Shown here in pieces: positions 10,485 to 19,619 of a DNA stretch of 20,417 nucleotides. The stretch covers positions 1 to 20,417 of the forward strand of contig JAFAAW010000123.1 in NCBI GenBank assembly GCA_023426365.1, in the 5' to 3' direction. The notes below the pieces were generated by a model. It saw only the letters and a list, made by a program, of their open reading frames with translations, was not told the origin of the DNA and ran no database searches. Made by a program: the position numbers and the translations under genes. The DNA comes from Pseudomonadota bacterium (GTDB lineage Bacteria > Pseudomonadota > Alphaproteobacteria > Rhodospirillales > Magnetospirillaceae). Each line of letters begins with the position of its first letter. Positions within the stretch are counted from its first letter, which is position 1.

Positions 10485-13277
10485 TCAGCCGGTGTTGCGC
10501 AGCCCTTGCGCCAGGGCGTTGATGGAGCGCAGAAGCGGCGCCAGCCAGTCGCTGCGTGCCGGGGTTTCGGCCGGCAGGGCGCGATAGCGCCGCATGGCGG
10601 TGATCTGGATGTGATTCAGCGGATCCAGATAGGGATTGCGCCGCGCCAGCGACAGCGCCAGCCGGGGATTGTCGGCCAGCAGGTCGGCCATCCCGGTCAG
10701 GCGCAGCACCCATTCCACCGTCAGGCGGTATTCCGCCTTGATGCGGGCGAAGATGACATCCGCCTCGACCGCATCGGCGCACAGCCGGGCGTATTCGCGC
10801 GCGATGGACATCTCGCACTTGGACAGCGACATGGCGATGTTGCCCAGCAGCGCGCGGAAGAACGGCCATTCGCGCGCCATCTCGCGCAAGGTGGCCAGGC
10901 GTCCCTCGTCGCGGCCGCACCAGCCTTCCAACGCGCTGCCCAGCCCGTACCACGCCGGGATGGTCTGGCGCGACTGGCCCCAGCCGAACACCCACGGAAT
11001 GGCGCGCACGGAATATTTCGAGCGGTCGCCCTTGGCCCGGTGGCTGGGGCGCGAGCCGATGTTGAGCAGGGCGATCTCGGAAACCGGCGTCGCTTCGTAG
11101 AAATAGTCGATGAAGCTGGGGGTGTGGTCGGTCAGGTCGCGATAGGCCTGTTCGCCCCGGCGCGCCAGCTCGGCCATCACCTCCATGAAGTCGCCGCGAT
11201 CGACGCTGCACGCAAAGGCGATGCCGCACGACGCCTTCATCAGGCCGGTCAGGCCCATGGTCAGCTCGTACACCGCGGTTTCCGGGTTGGCGTATTTGGC
11301 CGACAGCACCTCGCCCTGCTCGGTGAACTTGATGTCGCCCGACAGGGTGCCGGGCGGCTGCGACAGGATGGCGTCGTGGGTGGGGCCGCCGCCGCGGCCG
11401 ACCGTGCCGCCGCGGCCATGGAACACGCGCGCCTTCAGCCCGCGCGCGGCGGTGGCCGCCGCCACCTGCTTCTGCGCGTTGTAAAGGCCCCAACTGGAGG
11501 CCAGGATGCCGCCGTCCTTGCACGAATCCGAATAGCCCAGCATGACTTCCTGCACGTCGCCCGAGGCGGCCAGCAGCGCGCGATAGCTGGGCAGGTCCAG
11601 CAGGGTGTCCAGCACCGGGCGGATGCGGGTCAGGTCGTCGATGGTCTCGAACAGGGGCGCGATGCGCAGCGCGCAATGCCACGACCCGTCGGGGCGCCGC
11701 CCTGCCAGCCCGGCGAAGCAGGACAGGAACAGAACCTCGAGCACATGGCTGGCCTGGTGGGTCATGGAAATGACGTAGGCGCCGAAGGCGTCGGGGCTGA
11801 TTTCCGCCCGCAGCTCGCGCACGGCGTTCAGCACGTCCAGGATTTCGCGGGTGTCGGCCGACAGCTCGTCGGCGAACAGCAGCGGCGTGCCGCCGTGGCG
11901 CAGCAACTCGTCCAGCACCCGCACGCGCCCGGCTTCGTCCAGCGCGGCGTAATCGGGCAGGTTGGGGGCGCGGGCGAACAGTTCCGCCACCGCATTGGTA
12001 TGGCGGCCCGATTCCTGGCGGACGTCCAACTGCGCCAGGAAAAAGCCGAAGGTGCGCGCCTGGCACAACAGGTCCTTGAGGCCGCCCTGGGCCAGATTGG
12101 CGTCGCCGTGGCTGGCCAGCGAGCGGCCGATGATCTCGATGTCGGCGATGAAGGCCGCTTCCGATCCATAGCCGCCTTCGGCGCCGGGATCGGGGCGGCC
12201 CTCCAGCAACGCCTCCAGCCGCTCCAGCTGAATGCCCAGCCGGTGGTGCATGACGTGCAGCTTGAGGCGATAGGGTTCCTGGGCATAGCGGGTGGGGTTG
12301 CCGCCCCGCACGGTGTCCATCACGTCGGCATCGGCGGCCAGGGCGGCGCGGAATTCCTCGGACGGCGTGACCAGGGTCGAGGAATGGGTCAGCTCCAGCG
12401 ACAATTGCTCGATGCGCCTGCGATAGCGCCTGAGCACCTCGCGCGATTGCAGCCTGAGCGCCAGCCGGGTGACGTCGTGGGTGACGAACGGATTGCCGTC
12501 GCGGTCGCCGCCGATCCACGACCCGAACCGCAGCAGCGGCGGCACCGTGACCTCCGCCTCGGGGCCATAGGCCGAGCGGATGGCGCGCTCCAGGTTGCGG
12601 TGCAGGCGCGGCACGGTGTCGAACAGGGTTTCGCGGAAATAGAACAGGCCGTTCTTGATCTCGTCCTCGACGCGGGGGCGGTTGACTCGCACCTCGTCGG
12701 TCTTCCACAGCACCTGGATCTGGTTGCGCAGCTCCTGCTCGATCTCGGCCCGCTCGGGGCCGCCGGGGGCGGCGTCCAGGCGCTTGGTCAGCACGTCCAG
12801 GCGGCGCTGCACCTCCAGCACCGTGCGCCGCTTGGCCTCGGTCGGGTGGGCGGTGAACACCGGCTGATAGCGCAGGGATTGCAGCAGCAGCCCCAGTTGT
12901 TCCGGCGTGACGCCCTGATCCTTGAGGCCGTGCAAGGTGTGGTCGAACGATCCGTACCACAGCCGCTCGCCGCGCTGGACCTGGCGGCGGCGGTCCTGGT
13001 GGGCGCCGTCCTCCTCGGCGATGTTGGCCAGCAGGAAATACATGGAGAAGGCGCGCACCACATGGGTCAGCAGCGTGGGGTCCAGCCCGTTGATGACCGC
13101 CATCAGGCGCTCGCGCTTGCCGGCATCCTCTTTCTGGCGCAATTCGATGAAGCCCTTGCGCAGGGTCTCCACCGTTTCCAGCACCTCGCCGCGTTCCTGG
13201 TGGCGCAGCACGTCGCCCAGCATGGCGCCCAGCAGCTTGACCCGCGCGCGCAGATCCTTGTCATCGGCCTGAGGCAT
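10485..13277 (-). CDS. ppc: Phosphoenolpyruvate carboxylase
   Basis: A protein of 930 residues, slightly longer than the E. coli enzyme. It adds bicarbonate to PEP to make oxaloacetate, an anaplerotic step in the cytoplasm. Catalytic H144 lies in VFTAHPTEAKRR. Further signatures are GGDRDGNPFVT, GYSDSCKDGG, FHGRGGTVGRGGGP and the strictly conserved C-terminus LRNTG. The ATG at 13277 has AAAGGGA about seven bases upstream; a GTG at 13298 would add seven residues but places the Shine-Dalgarno inside the gene. The 63-bp gap to the efflux operon upstream probably contains its promoter. No defects seen. Confidence 0.98.
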   Translation of the reverse strand: MPQADDKDLRARVKLLGAMLGDVLRHQERGEVLETVETLRKGFIELRQKEDAGKRERLMAVINGLDPTLLTHVVRAFSMYFLLANIAEEDGAHQDRRRQVQRGERLWYGSFDHTLHGLKDQGVTPEQLGLLLQSLRYQPVFTAHPTEAKRRTVLEVQRRLDVLTKRLDAAPGGPERAEIEQELRNQIQVLWKTDEVRVNRPRVEDEIKNGLFYFRETLFDTVPRLHRNLERAIRSAYGPEAEVTVPPLLRFGSWIGGDRDGNPFVTHDVTRLALRLQSREVLRRYRRRIEQLSLELTHSSTLVTPSEEFRAALAADADVMDTVRGGNPTRYAQEPYRLKLHVMHHRLGIQLERLEALLEGRPDPGAEGGYGSEAAFIADIEIIGRSLASHGDANLAQGGLKDLLCQARTFGFFLAQLDVRQESGRHTNAVAELFARAPNLPDYAALDEAGRVRVLDELLRHGGTPLLFADELSADTREILDVLNAVRELRAEISPDAFGAYVISMTHQASHVLEVLFLSCFAGLAGRRPDGSWHCALRIAPLFETIDDLTRIRPVLDTLLDLPSYRALLAASGDVQEVMLGYSDSCKDGGILASSWGLYNAQKQVAAATAARGLKARVFHGRGGTVGRGGGPTHDAILSQPPGTLSGDIKFTEQGEVLSAKYANPETAVYELTMGLTGLMKASCGIAFACSVDRGDFMEVMAELARRGEQAYRDLTDHTPSFIDYFYEATPVSEIALLNIGSRPSHRAKGDRSKYSVRAIPWVFGWGQSRQTIPAWYGLGSALEGWCGRDEGRLATLREMAREWPFFRALLGNIAMSLSKCEMSIAREYARLCADAVEADVIFARIKAEYRLTVEWVLRLTGMADLLADNPRLALSLARRNPYLDPLNHIQITAMRRYRALPAETPARSDWLAPLLRSINALAQGLRNTG

Positions 13278-13340
13278 GGCGTTTCCCTTTGCGGTCACCT
13301 CACGAATGTGGGCCTTTTCGTGCTGCGCCGCAATATGGGG

Positions 13341-14747
13341 CTAGTCCATCCCCCCACCCAGCGCCTTGACCAACCCGATCGAGGCGTTGAGGCGGGCCAG
13401 CCGCACCTGCACCGCGCTGTCCTCGGCATCCAGCAGGGCGCGCTGGGATTCCAGCACCGTCAGGTATTCCTCGGCGCCTTCGCGATAGCGCACGTCGGAC
13501 AGACGCTGCGCCTCGCGCGCGGCGGCGACGGCGCGCACTTGCGCCTCCTCCTGCGCCGCCAGCCAGCGGATGGCGGCCAGTTGGTCCTCGACCTCGCGCA
13601 GCGCGGTCAGCACGGTGGACTGATAGTTCTCCGCCGATTCGCGCAGCCGCGCCTCGCTCAGCTCCACGTTGCCGCGCAGCCTGCCGTTGTCGAACAAGGT
13701 GGCGGCCAGGCTGGTGCCCAGGGTCCAGAAGGTGTTGTGGGCGTCCAGCAGCGAGATCAGGTAGGGGTTGGAATAGCCGCCTTGGGCGGTCAGGCTGAGC
13801 GTGGGGAACAATTGCGCGCGGGCGATGCCGATATTGGCATTGGCGGCGGCCAGATCGGCCTCGGCGCGGGCGATGTCGGGGCGGCGGCGCAGCAGGTCCG
13901 ACGGCATCCCGGCCCGCACCACCGGCGCCGGCAGCCCGGTCAGCGTGGCGCTTTCCAGGCGCAATTGCGACGGCGCCAGCCCGGTCAGGATGGCGAGCGC
14001 GTTGACGCTTTGCTGGTATTGCAGTTCCAGCGCCGGCAGCCGGGCCTCGATGGAGGCGACGGTGGCGCGCTGCTGGGCGGCGTCCAGTTGGGACTTCTTG
14101 CCGAATTCCGCCTGGCGCTCGGCCAGGGTCAGGGTCTGGCGCGCCAGGTCCAGGTTGCGCCGCGCCGCCTGCACCCGGTCGGCCAGGGCCAGCGCCTGCA
14201 TCCAGGTGGTGGCCACGTTGGCGGTCAGGGTCAGCGCCACCGTGTCGCGGTCGAAGCGGGTGGCGGCCAGGGCGGCCTCGGCCGATTGGATGCCGGCCCG
14301 CGTCTTGCCCCAGAAATCCAGCTCGTAGGACGCGCTGAGCGAGGCGCTGAAACTGCGCGAGGTGGTGGCGGATTGCGAGGCAGAGCGGACGCCGCCCGAC
14401 CCGCCGGCGGTGCCGCCGCGGGTCATGCGGTTGGTGCCGTCCAGTCCGGCGGTCACGGTGGGCAGCAGCGGGGAGCCTGCGATCTTCAGTTGGGCCTCGG
14501 CCTGCTCGATGCGGGCGATGGCGGCCTTGAGGTCGTGGTTGGCCGTCAGCGCCGCCTGTTGCAGCCGGTCCAGCTCCGCGTTTTCGAACATGGTCCACCA
14601 TGCCGCCGGCGCTGTAAGGGTGTCGGCCTGGGTGCTGGCGGCGCCGCCATAGGCGTCGGGCAGTGCCAGCCGGGGCACGCTCAGCTCGGGCGTCTGGGAA
14701 CAGGCGGCCAGCGCCAGGGCGAACAGGGGGATGAGCGGGCGACGCAT
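13341..14747 (-). CDS. NodT-family outer-membrane efflux lipoprotein (TolC-like channel)
   Basis: A protein of 468 residues with a lipoprotein signal: Arg-rich start, then LFALALAACSQ, with lipobox LAAC and lipidated Cys16. The mature part shows the two outer-membrane efflux protein repeats: a SYELDFWGKTRAG segment in the first half and IGIARAQLFPTLSLTAQGGY in the second, plus the RRRPDIARAEADLAAANANI segment typical of the NodT/OprM group. It should form the trimeric outer-membrane tunnel for the MacA-MacB pump encoded just upstream. The ATG lies 2 bp after the macB stop, with GGAG about six bases before it overlapping the macB end. This is the last gene of the operon. Confidence 0.94.
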   Translation of the reverse strand: MRRPLIPLFALALAACSQTPELSVPRLALPDAYGGAASTQADTLTAPAAWWTMFENAELDRLQQAALTANHDLKAAIARIEQAEAQLKIAGSPLLPTVTAGLDGTNRMTRGGTAGGSGGVRSASQSATTSRSFSASLSASYELDFWGKTRAGIQSAEAALAATRFDRDTVALTLTANVATTWMQALALADRVQAARRNLDLARQTLTLAERQAEFGKKSQLDAAQQRATVASIEARLPALELQYQQSVNALAILTGLAPSQLRLESATLTGLPAPVVRAGMPSDLLRRRPDIARAEADLAAANANIGIARAQLFPTLSLTAQGGYSNPYLISLLDAHNTFWTLGTSLAATLFDNGRLRGNVELSEARLRESAENYQSTVLTALREVEDQLAAIRWLAAQEEAQVRAVAAAREAQRLSDVRYREGAEEYLTVLESQRALLDAEDSAVQVRLARLNASIGLVKALGGGMD

Positions 14748-14749
14748 GG

Positions 14750-16744
14750 TTACTCCGCCGACAGGGCCGTGACAGGATCGAGATTGGCGGCCTTGCGTGC
14801 CGGCATGTAGCCGAACACCAGGCCGGTGACGAAGGCGCACCCGAAGGCCAGCACCACGGGCGGTGTCGAGAACACCACCGCCGACCCCAGGCCGCGCGCG
14901 ATCGCCGCGGTGGCAAGGCCGCCGGCCACGCCCAGCGCGCCGCCGATGGCGCACACCACCACCGCCTCGGTGATGAATTGCAGCAAGATGTTGCTGGTGC
15001 GCGCCCCCGTCGCCATGCGGATGCCGATCTCACGCGTGCGCTCGGTGACGCTGACCAGCATGATGTTCATCACGCCGATGCCGCCCACCAGCAGCGAGAT
15101 GGCGGCGATCGATCCCAGCAGCACGGTCATGGTGTCCTGGGTGGCGGTGGCCGCCTCCATGATCGAGGCGGTGTTGCGCACCTGGACGTCGTTGGCGCGG
15201 TGGCGCGCCACCAGCAGTTCGGTCACCTGCTCCTGGGTGTCGTCGATGGTGGCGAGGTCCTCCACCTGCACGGCGATGGAGCGCAGGTGGCGCTGGCCGA
15301 ACAGGCGCAGCGATCCGGTGGACAGCGGCACGAAGGCGGCGTCGTCCAGGTCCGAGCCGAAGGGCGAGGCGCCCTTGCGCGCCAGCACGCCGACCACCTG
15401 GAAGGGGACGTTCTTGATCAGCACATAGCGGCCGATGGGGTCCTCGCCCGCGCGGAACAGGTTGTCCACCACGGTCTGGCCCAGCACCACCACCGGAACA
15501 TAGCTTTTGACGTCTTCGGGACCGAAGAACGTGCCGCTTTTCATCGGCCAGTCCCGCGCCACCGGATAATCGGCCGAGGTGGCGGTGACCGAGGTCTGGG
15601 CGTCCGCATTGCCATAGCGGATGGTCACGGTGCCGCCCATTTCCGGCACCGCCACGATGACGTTGGGCAGGCGCGCCACCTCCTCGGCGTCCTCGGCGCT
15701 CAGGGTGGCGATGGTGCCCGCCTCGGGGCCGCGCATGTTGGGGCCGCCGGGGCGCACCAGCAACAGGTTGGTGCCCATGGCCTGGATGCGGCTCAGCACG
15801 TCCTGTTTGGCGCCGTCGCCCAGGGCCAGCATGGCCACCACCGAACCGACGCCGATGACGATGCCCAGCAGCGTCAGCACGGTGCGGAACAGGTTGGCCC
15901 GCAACGACCGCAGCGCCATCTTCACGGCTTCCGACACGTCGGTCATGGTGTGGGTGTCGCGCGGCGGCGGCGGCGCCAGCGCCCGGTCTTCCGGGCCGTT
16001 CCCGGATTTGTCGGGGGCGGGCGGCGGCTGGCCGCCCTGATCGTCCACGATCAGGCCGTCGGCGATGGTCACCACGCGATGGGCCTGGGCCGCCACGCCG
16101 GCATCGTGGGTGATCAGCACGATGGTGTGGCCGTCGGCGTTCAGCCGGTGCAGCAGCGCCATCACCTCGCGCCCCGATTTGCTGTCCAGCGCGCCGGTCG
16201 GCTCGTCGGCCAGGATGACGGCGCCGCCGTTCATCAGCGCGCGCGCGATGGAGACGCGCTGCTGCTGGCCGCCGGAAAGCTGGTTGGGGCGGTGGTCCAG
16301 CCGTTCGCCCAGGCCCAGCGCGGTCAGAATCTGGGCCGCGCGCCGGTCGCGCGCCGCCTTGGGCATGCCGGCATAGATGGCCGGCACCTCCACGTTCTCC
16401 AGGGCGTTGGCGCTGGGCAGCAGGTTGTATTGCTGGAAGACGAAGCCGAAGGCATCGCGCCGCAGCAACGCCAACTGGTCGCGGTCCATGGCCGAGACGT
16501 CGCGCCCGCCGAACAGGTAGCGGCCGCTGCTGGGGCGGTCCAGACAGCCGATCAGGTTCATCAGCGTGGTCTTGCCCGACCCCGACGCGCCCATGATGGC
16601 GACGAACTCGCCGCGCCGGATGGTCAGCGACACCCCGTGCAGCACCTGCACGGCCAGGGTGCCGTTGCGATAGGTCTTGGTGACGCCCTCCAGCTCGATC
16701 AGCGGCTGGCCGGGGGCCACGTGGGACAGTTCGGGCGCGCTCAT
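14750..16744 (-). CDS. macB: MacB-type ABC transporter: fused ATPase and permease
   Basis: A protein of 664 residues (E. coli MacB about 648). The ATPase domain occupies about 14-235: Walker A GASGSGKT (52-59), Q-loop FQQYNLLP, signature LSGGQQQR (156-163), Walker B VILADEPTGALDS and H-loop THD. A Pro-rich linker (235-265) precedes the MacB permease: one membrane segment near 288-308, a large periplasmic domain, then three C-terminal segments (SIAAISLLVGGIGVMNIMLV and following). It ends in the family motif YMPARKAANLDPVTAL. It powers periplasm-to-outside export of macrolide, peptide or siderophore-like substrates; substrate unknown. The ATG at 16744 overlaps the macA stop (ATGA) with no clear ribosome site, pointing to translational coupling. 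Confidence 0.95.
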   Translation of the reverse strand: MSAPELSHVAPGQPLIELEGVTKTYRNGTLAVQVLHGVSLTIRRGEFVAIMGASGSGKTTLMNLIGCLDRPSSGRYLFGGRDVSAMDRDQLALLRRDAFGFVFQQYNLLPSANALENVEVPAIYAGMPKAARDRRAAQILTALGLGERLDHRPNQLSGGQQQRVSIARALMNGGAVILADEPTGALDSKSGREVMALLHRLNADGHTIVLITHDAGVAAQAHRVVTIADGLIVDDQGGQPPPAPDKSGNGPEDRALAPPPPRDTHTMTDVSEAVKMALRSLRANLFRTVLTLLGIVIGVGSVVAMLALGDGAKQDVLSRIQAMGTNLLLVRPGGPNMRGPEAGTIATLSAEDAEEVARLPNVIVAVPEMGGTVTIRYGNADAQTSVTATSADYPVARDWPMKSGTFFGPEDVKSYVPVVVLGQTVVDNLFRAGEDPIGRYVLIKNVPFQVVGVLARKGASPFGSDLDDAAFVPLSTGSLRLFGQRHLRSIAVQVEDLATIDDTQEQVTELLVARHRANDVQVRNTASIMEAATATQDTMTVLLGSIAAISLLVGGIGVMNIMLVSVTERTREIGIRMATGARTSNILLQFITEAVVVCAIGGALGVAGGLATAAIARGLGSAVVFSTPPVVLAFGCAFVTGLVFGYMPARKAANLDPVTALSAE

Positions 16745-17919
16745 CGCGGCGGCGCGGCGGGGCGCTGGGCGGCGCCGGGGGCCTTCTTGGCCTCGGCCAG
16801 ACGCTGGCCGATCACCACTTCCTCGCCCTCGGCCAGACCTTCGACGATCTGCGCCTGCACGCGGTTGCGCACGCCCACCCGCACCGGGCGCGGCTGCGGC
16901 TCGCCGTCCTTCATCACCAGCACCGTGGACCCGGCGCCCTTGTCCTTGCCCTTGCCCTGCGCCAGTGCGGCGGCGGGCACCACCACGACGTCCTTGGCGC
17001 TGGCGTGGACGAAAAACACCTGGGCCGACATCTGGATGCCCAGGTCGCCGTCGGGGTTGCCCACGTCGAACAGCGCGTTGTACAGCACCACGTTGTTGAG
17101 CACCTCGGGTGTCGGCAGGATCTGGCGCAAGGTGGACTGGCGGCGGGCCTCGGGCCGGCCCAGCGTGGTGAAATACACCGGCTGGCCCAGTTTCAGCTTG
17201 CCCACATCGGCCTCGGACACCTGGGTCCAGACGGTCATGGTGGACAGATCGGCGATCCGCACGATGGTGGGGGCCTGCTGGGACGCCACCAGGGTCTGGC
17301 CCTGGCGCGCGCTTTGGCTGACCACCGTGCCGGTCATGGGGGCGTAGATCTTGGTATAGCCCAGATTGGCCTGTTCGCCGCGCAGGGTGGATTGCACCTG
17401 GGCGATCTGGGCCTGCAACTGCGCCACCTGGGCGCGCGCCGCCGCTTGCTGGGTGCGGGCGTTCTGGAACGCCTCCTGGCTGGTGGCGTTGACGGCCAGC
17501 ATGCGCTGCTGGCGGGCGAACAATTCGTCGGCCAGGGTGGCCTGGGCGCGCTTTTCCGCCAGTTGCGCCTCGAGGTTGCGCAGGTTGGCCTGGCTGGCAT
17601 CCACCTTGGTGCCATAGACGGTGGGGTCGATCTCGGCCAGCGGCTGGCCCTCGGTCACCTGATCGCCCACCTGGACGAACACGCGGCGCAACTGGCCCGA
17701 GACCTGGGTGCCCACATCCACGTATTCCAGCGGTTGAAGGGTGCCCAGGGCGGTGGTGGTGTCCTCGATGTCGGCGCGGACGGCTTTGGCGGTGATCCAC
17801 TTGGCGGCGGCGGCGTCGCGCCCCATCCACCACCAAGTGCCGCCGCCCGCCGCCATGATGGCGGCGGCGGCGGACAGGCCAAGGATCAGCTTTCGTCGGG
17901 TCGGGGTCGGCTTGTGCAT
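16741..17919 (-). CDS. macA: MacA-type periplasmic adaptor of tripartite efflux pump
   Basis: A protein of 392 residues. A positively charged start and hydrophobic stretch (about 11-32) form a membrane anchor or signal. The barrel-sandwich segment VDVGTQVSGQLRRVFVQVGD (67-86) is the lipoyl-like half typical of MacA. A long alpha-hairpin (about 105-190) is rich in Gln/Ala, and its second lipoyl half carries GYTKIYAPMTGTVVSQSARQ. A beta-barrel and a Lys/Gly-rich loop (GKGKDKG) follow. It links MacB to the outer-membrane channel. The ATG at 17919 precedes the charged leader; no strong Shine-Dalgarno is visible. An upstream in-frame extension reads unconvincing sequence. First gene of macA-macB-nodT. 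Confidence 0.93.
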   Translation of the reverse strand: MHKPTPTRRKLILGLSAAAAIMAAGGGTWWWMGRDAAAAKWITAKAVRADIEDTTTALGTLQPLEYVDVGTQVSGQLRRVFVQVGDQVTEGQPLAEIDPTVYGTKVDASQANLRNLEAQLAEKRAQATLADELFARQQRMLAVNATSQEAFQNARTQQAAARAQVAQLQAQIAQVQSTLRGEQANLGYTKIYAPMTGTVVSQSARQGQTLVASQQAPTIVRIADLSTMTVWTQVSEADVGKLKLGQPVYFTTLGRPEARRQSTLRQILPTPEVLNNVVLYNALFDVGNPDGDLGIQMSAQVFFVHASAKDVVVVPAAALAQGKGKDKGAGSTVLVMKDGEPQPRPVRVGVRNRVQAQIVEGLAEGEEVVIGQRLAEAKKAPGAAQRPAAPPR

Positions 17920-17986
17920 GCCGGCGATATTGGGCAAGACGGCCGTATCCGTCGAGTGCGACTTGGTAACGGAGTGTAGCCGCGGC

Positions 17987-18475
17987 TCAGTCGCGGAAGT
18001 TAACGAATTGCAGCGGCAGCTCCACGTCAAGCTTGCGGCACAGCGCGATGGCCTCTTGCAGGTCGTCGCGCTTCTTGCCGGTCACGCGCACTTCGTCGCC
18101 CTGGATCGAGGCCTGGACCTTGATCTTGCTGTCCTTGAGCTCCTTGATCAGGGTCTTGGCGACGGCTTGGTCGATGCCCTGCTTGACCTTGACTTCATGG
18201 CGCAGGGTGTCGCCCGACGCCTTCTGCGGCGGCGCGCTGAAGTCCAGGCACTTGATGTCCAGCTTGCGGCGGGTGAAATACGTGCGCAGGAAGTCGTGCA
18301 TCAGCTCGAGCCGGCTTTCGTTGTCGGCGACCACGGTGATCACCTGCTCCTTGCGCTCCAGCGAGCACTTCGATCCCTTGAAGTCGAAGCGGGTGCCGAT
18401 CTCGCGCTGGATGCCGGCGACGGCGTTGTCCACCTCGGCCATCTCGGTCTTGGAAACGATGTCGAAGGAAGGCAT
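17987..18475 (-). CDS. yajQ: YajQ-family nucleotide-binding protein
   Basis: A protein of 162 residues, the normal family length. It starts MPSFDIVSKTEMAEVDNAV and ends QFVNFRD, both diagnostic. The family has two ferredoxin-like domains. Members in Xanthomonas and Pseudomonas have been reported to bind c-di-GMP and affect transcription; others bind nucleotides or tRNA, so the role here is inference. It has its own start with GGGA upstream, and is followed after 67 bp by macA on the same strand. That gap opens with the 10-bp palindrome AGCCGCGGCT overlapping the stop, which may be a weak terminator. A possible link to the cyclase and phosphodiesterase genes nearby is noted but not shown. Confidence 0.96.
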   Translation of the reverse strand: MPSFDIVSKTEMAEVDNAVAGIQREIGTRFDFKGSKCSLERKEQVITVVADNESRLELMHDFLRTYFTRRKLDIKCLDFSAPPQKASGDTLRHEVKVKQGIDQAVAKTLIKELKDSKIKVQASIQGDEVRVTGKKRDDLQEAIALCRKLDVELPLQFVNFRD

Positions 18476-18557
18476 GGCGTGATTCCCGTCTTTAATGTTC
18501 TGGCCGGCAGGTTTAGCCCATGCCGGCGGCGAAGGCTAGATTCAGGCATGCGCAATT

Positions 18558-18594
18558 CGCGGGGCGACGGCACCCCGCGCAAGGGATATCCTTG
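18558..18594. promoter_or_regulatory. Hairpin and palindrome in the yajQ-ybhG divergent gap
   Basis: The 150-bp gap (18476-18625) contains a 7-bp inverted repeat, CGCGGGG-N8-CCCCGCG (18558-18579). It is followed by the perfect palindrome GGATATCC (18584-18591), slightly extended by flanking A and T. They lie about 35-70 bp ahead of the ybhG start, where an operator for a local repressor would sit (ybhGFSR operons are TetR-controlled in E. coli). No regulator gene is in view, and no clear -10/-35 pair was found. Confidence 0.25.
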
Positions 18595-18625
18595 AAAACG
18601 CACTGGTTCGAAGCGCGAGGTCGTC

Positions 18626-19609
18626 ATGCGCCGCAAGATGCCCGTTATCGCCGCGGTTGCCGTTGTGGCCGCCGTGATCGCCGCCCTGGTGGCGTGGCAA
18701 ATCCTGCGCAAGCCCGCCGACGGCGGCGCGCTGGTGCTGAACGGCAATGTGGACATCCGCCAGGTGGACCTCGCCTTCCGGGTCGAGGGGCGGCTGGACA
18801 AGCTGCTGGTGGAGGAGGGCGACCGCGTCGCCGCCGGCCAAGTGGTCGCCATGGTGGAAAAGGGCTATCTGGCCGATGCCGTGCGCATCGCCGAGGCCCG
18901 GGTCGCCGGCGCGCAGGCCAATCTGGCCAAGCTGGAGGCCGGCAACCGCCCGCAGGAGATCGGACAGGCCAGGGCCGAGGTCGCCCGCGCCGAGGCCGCC
19001 TTCGCCAACGCCAAGGCCACCTACGAGCGCCGCGCCGGGTTGCCGGTGGATTCCGCCGTCTCGCGGCAGGCGCTGGACAATGCGCGCGCCGACATGCGCC
19101 AGGCCGAGGCGCAACTGAACAGCGCCCGCCAAGCCCTGGCGTTGCAGGAAAAGGGCTTCCGGTCCGAGGACATCGCCGTGGCCCGCGCCCAGCTTGACGC
19201 CGAGTTGGGCACGCTGGACCTGATGCGCCGCCGCCTGGGCGATGCCGACCTGACGGCACCCGCCGCCGGCCAGGTGATGACGCGGGTGCGTGAGCCGGGC
19301 GCCATGATGCTGCCCGGCGCCACCGTGCTGACCCTGGCGCTGACCGAACCGATGCAGGTGCGCACCTGGGTGGCGGAACCCGCCCTGGGCCGCGCGGTGC
19401 CCGGCACGCCGGCCGAGATCGTCACCGATGGCGGGCGCACCTATCACGGTCAGGTGGGCTTCGTCTCGCCGGTGGCGGAATTCACCCCCAAGACGGTGGA
19501 AACGCCGGAATTGCGCACCTCGCTGGTCTATCGGGTGCGGGTGATCGTGTCCGACCCCGATGACGGCCTGCGCCAGGGCATGCCGGTGACGGTGCGGCTG
19601 CTTCATTAG
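18626..19609 (+). CDS. ybhG: YbhG-like HlyD-family membrane fusion protein
   Basis: A protein of 327 residues (E. coli YbhG about 332). A single N-terminal membrane anchor lies at 7-27. The lipoyl half is GNVDIRQVDLAFRVEGRLDK (40-59). A long Ala/Arg/Glu-rich helical hairpin spans about 80-190. The C-terminal segment VSPVAEFTPKTVETPELRTS and the end GLRQGMPVTV closely match YbhG. It is the periplasmic adaptor of an ABC-2 type exporter; E. coli YbhGFSR has been linked to drug and cation efflux. The ATG at 18626 has GAGG six bases upstream. The ATPase gene begins 10 bp downstream, so this is an operon. Confidence 0.95.
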   Translation: MRRKMPVIAAVAVVAAVIAALVAWQILRKPADGGALVLNGNVDIRQVDLAFRVEGRLDKLLVEEGDRVAAGQVVAMVEKGYLADAVRIAEARVAGAQANLAKLEAGNRPQEIGQARAEVARAEAAFANAKATYERRAGLPVDSAVSRQALDNARADMRQAEAQLNSARQALALQEKGFRSEDIAVARAQLDAELGTLDLMRRRLGDADLTAPAAGQVMTRVREPGAMMLPGATVLTLALTEPMQVRTWVAEPALGRAVPGTPAEIVTDGGRTYHGQVGFVSPVAEFTPKTVETPELRTSLVYRVRVIVSDPDDGLRQGMPVTVRLLH

Positions 19610-19619
19610 GGGGCGGGTC

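Noticed and set aside
10506..14810. 1434-codon open frame antisense to ppc and the efflux channel gene
   Set aside because: It crosses two clearly real genes and their intergenic gap, with low-complexity Gln/Gly/His sequence; a high-GC artefact.
16745..17836. Reading macB as starting far upstream, fused to sequence over macA
   Set aside because: The extra region is an out-of-frame shadow of macA; the MacB family start and ATGA overlap place the start at 16744.
18548..18595. 15-residue open frame (MRNSRGDGTPRKGYP) ahead of ybhG, overlapping the hairpin
   Set aside because: No convincing ribosome site and no recognisable attenuator features; frames this short are common by chance.
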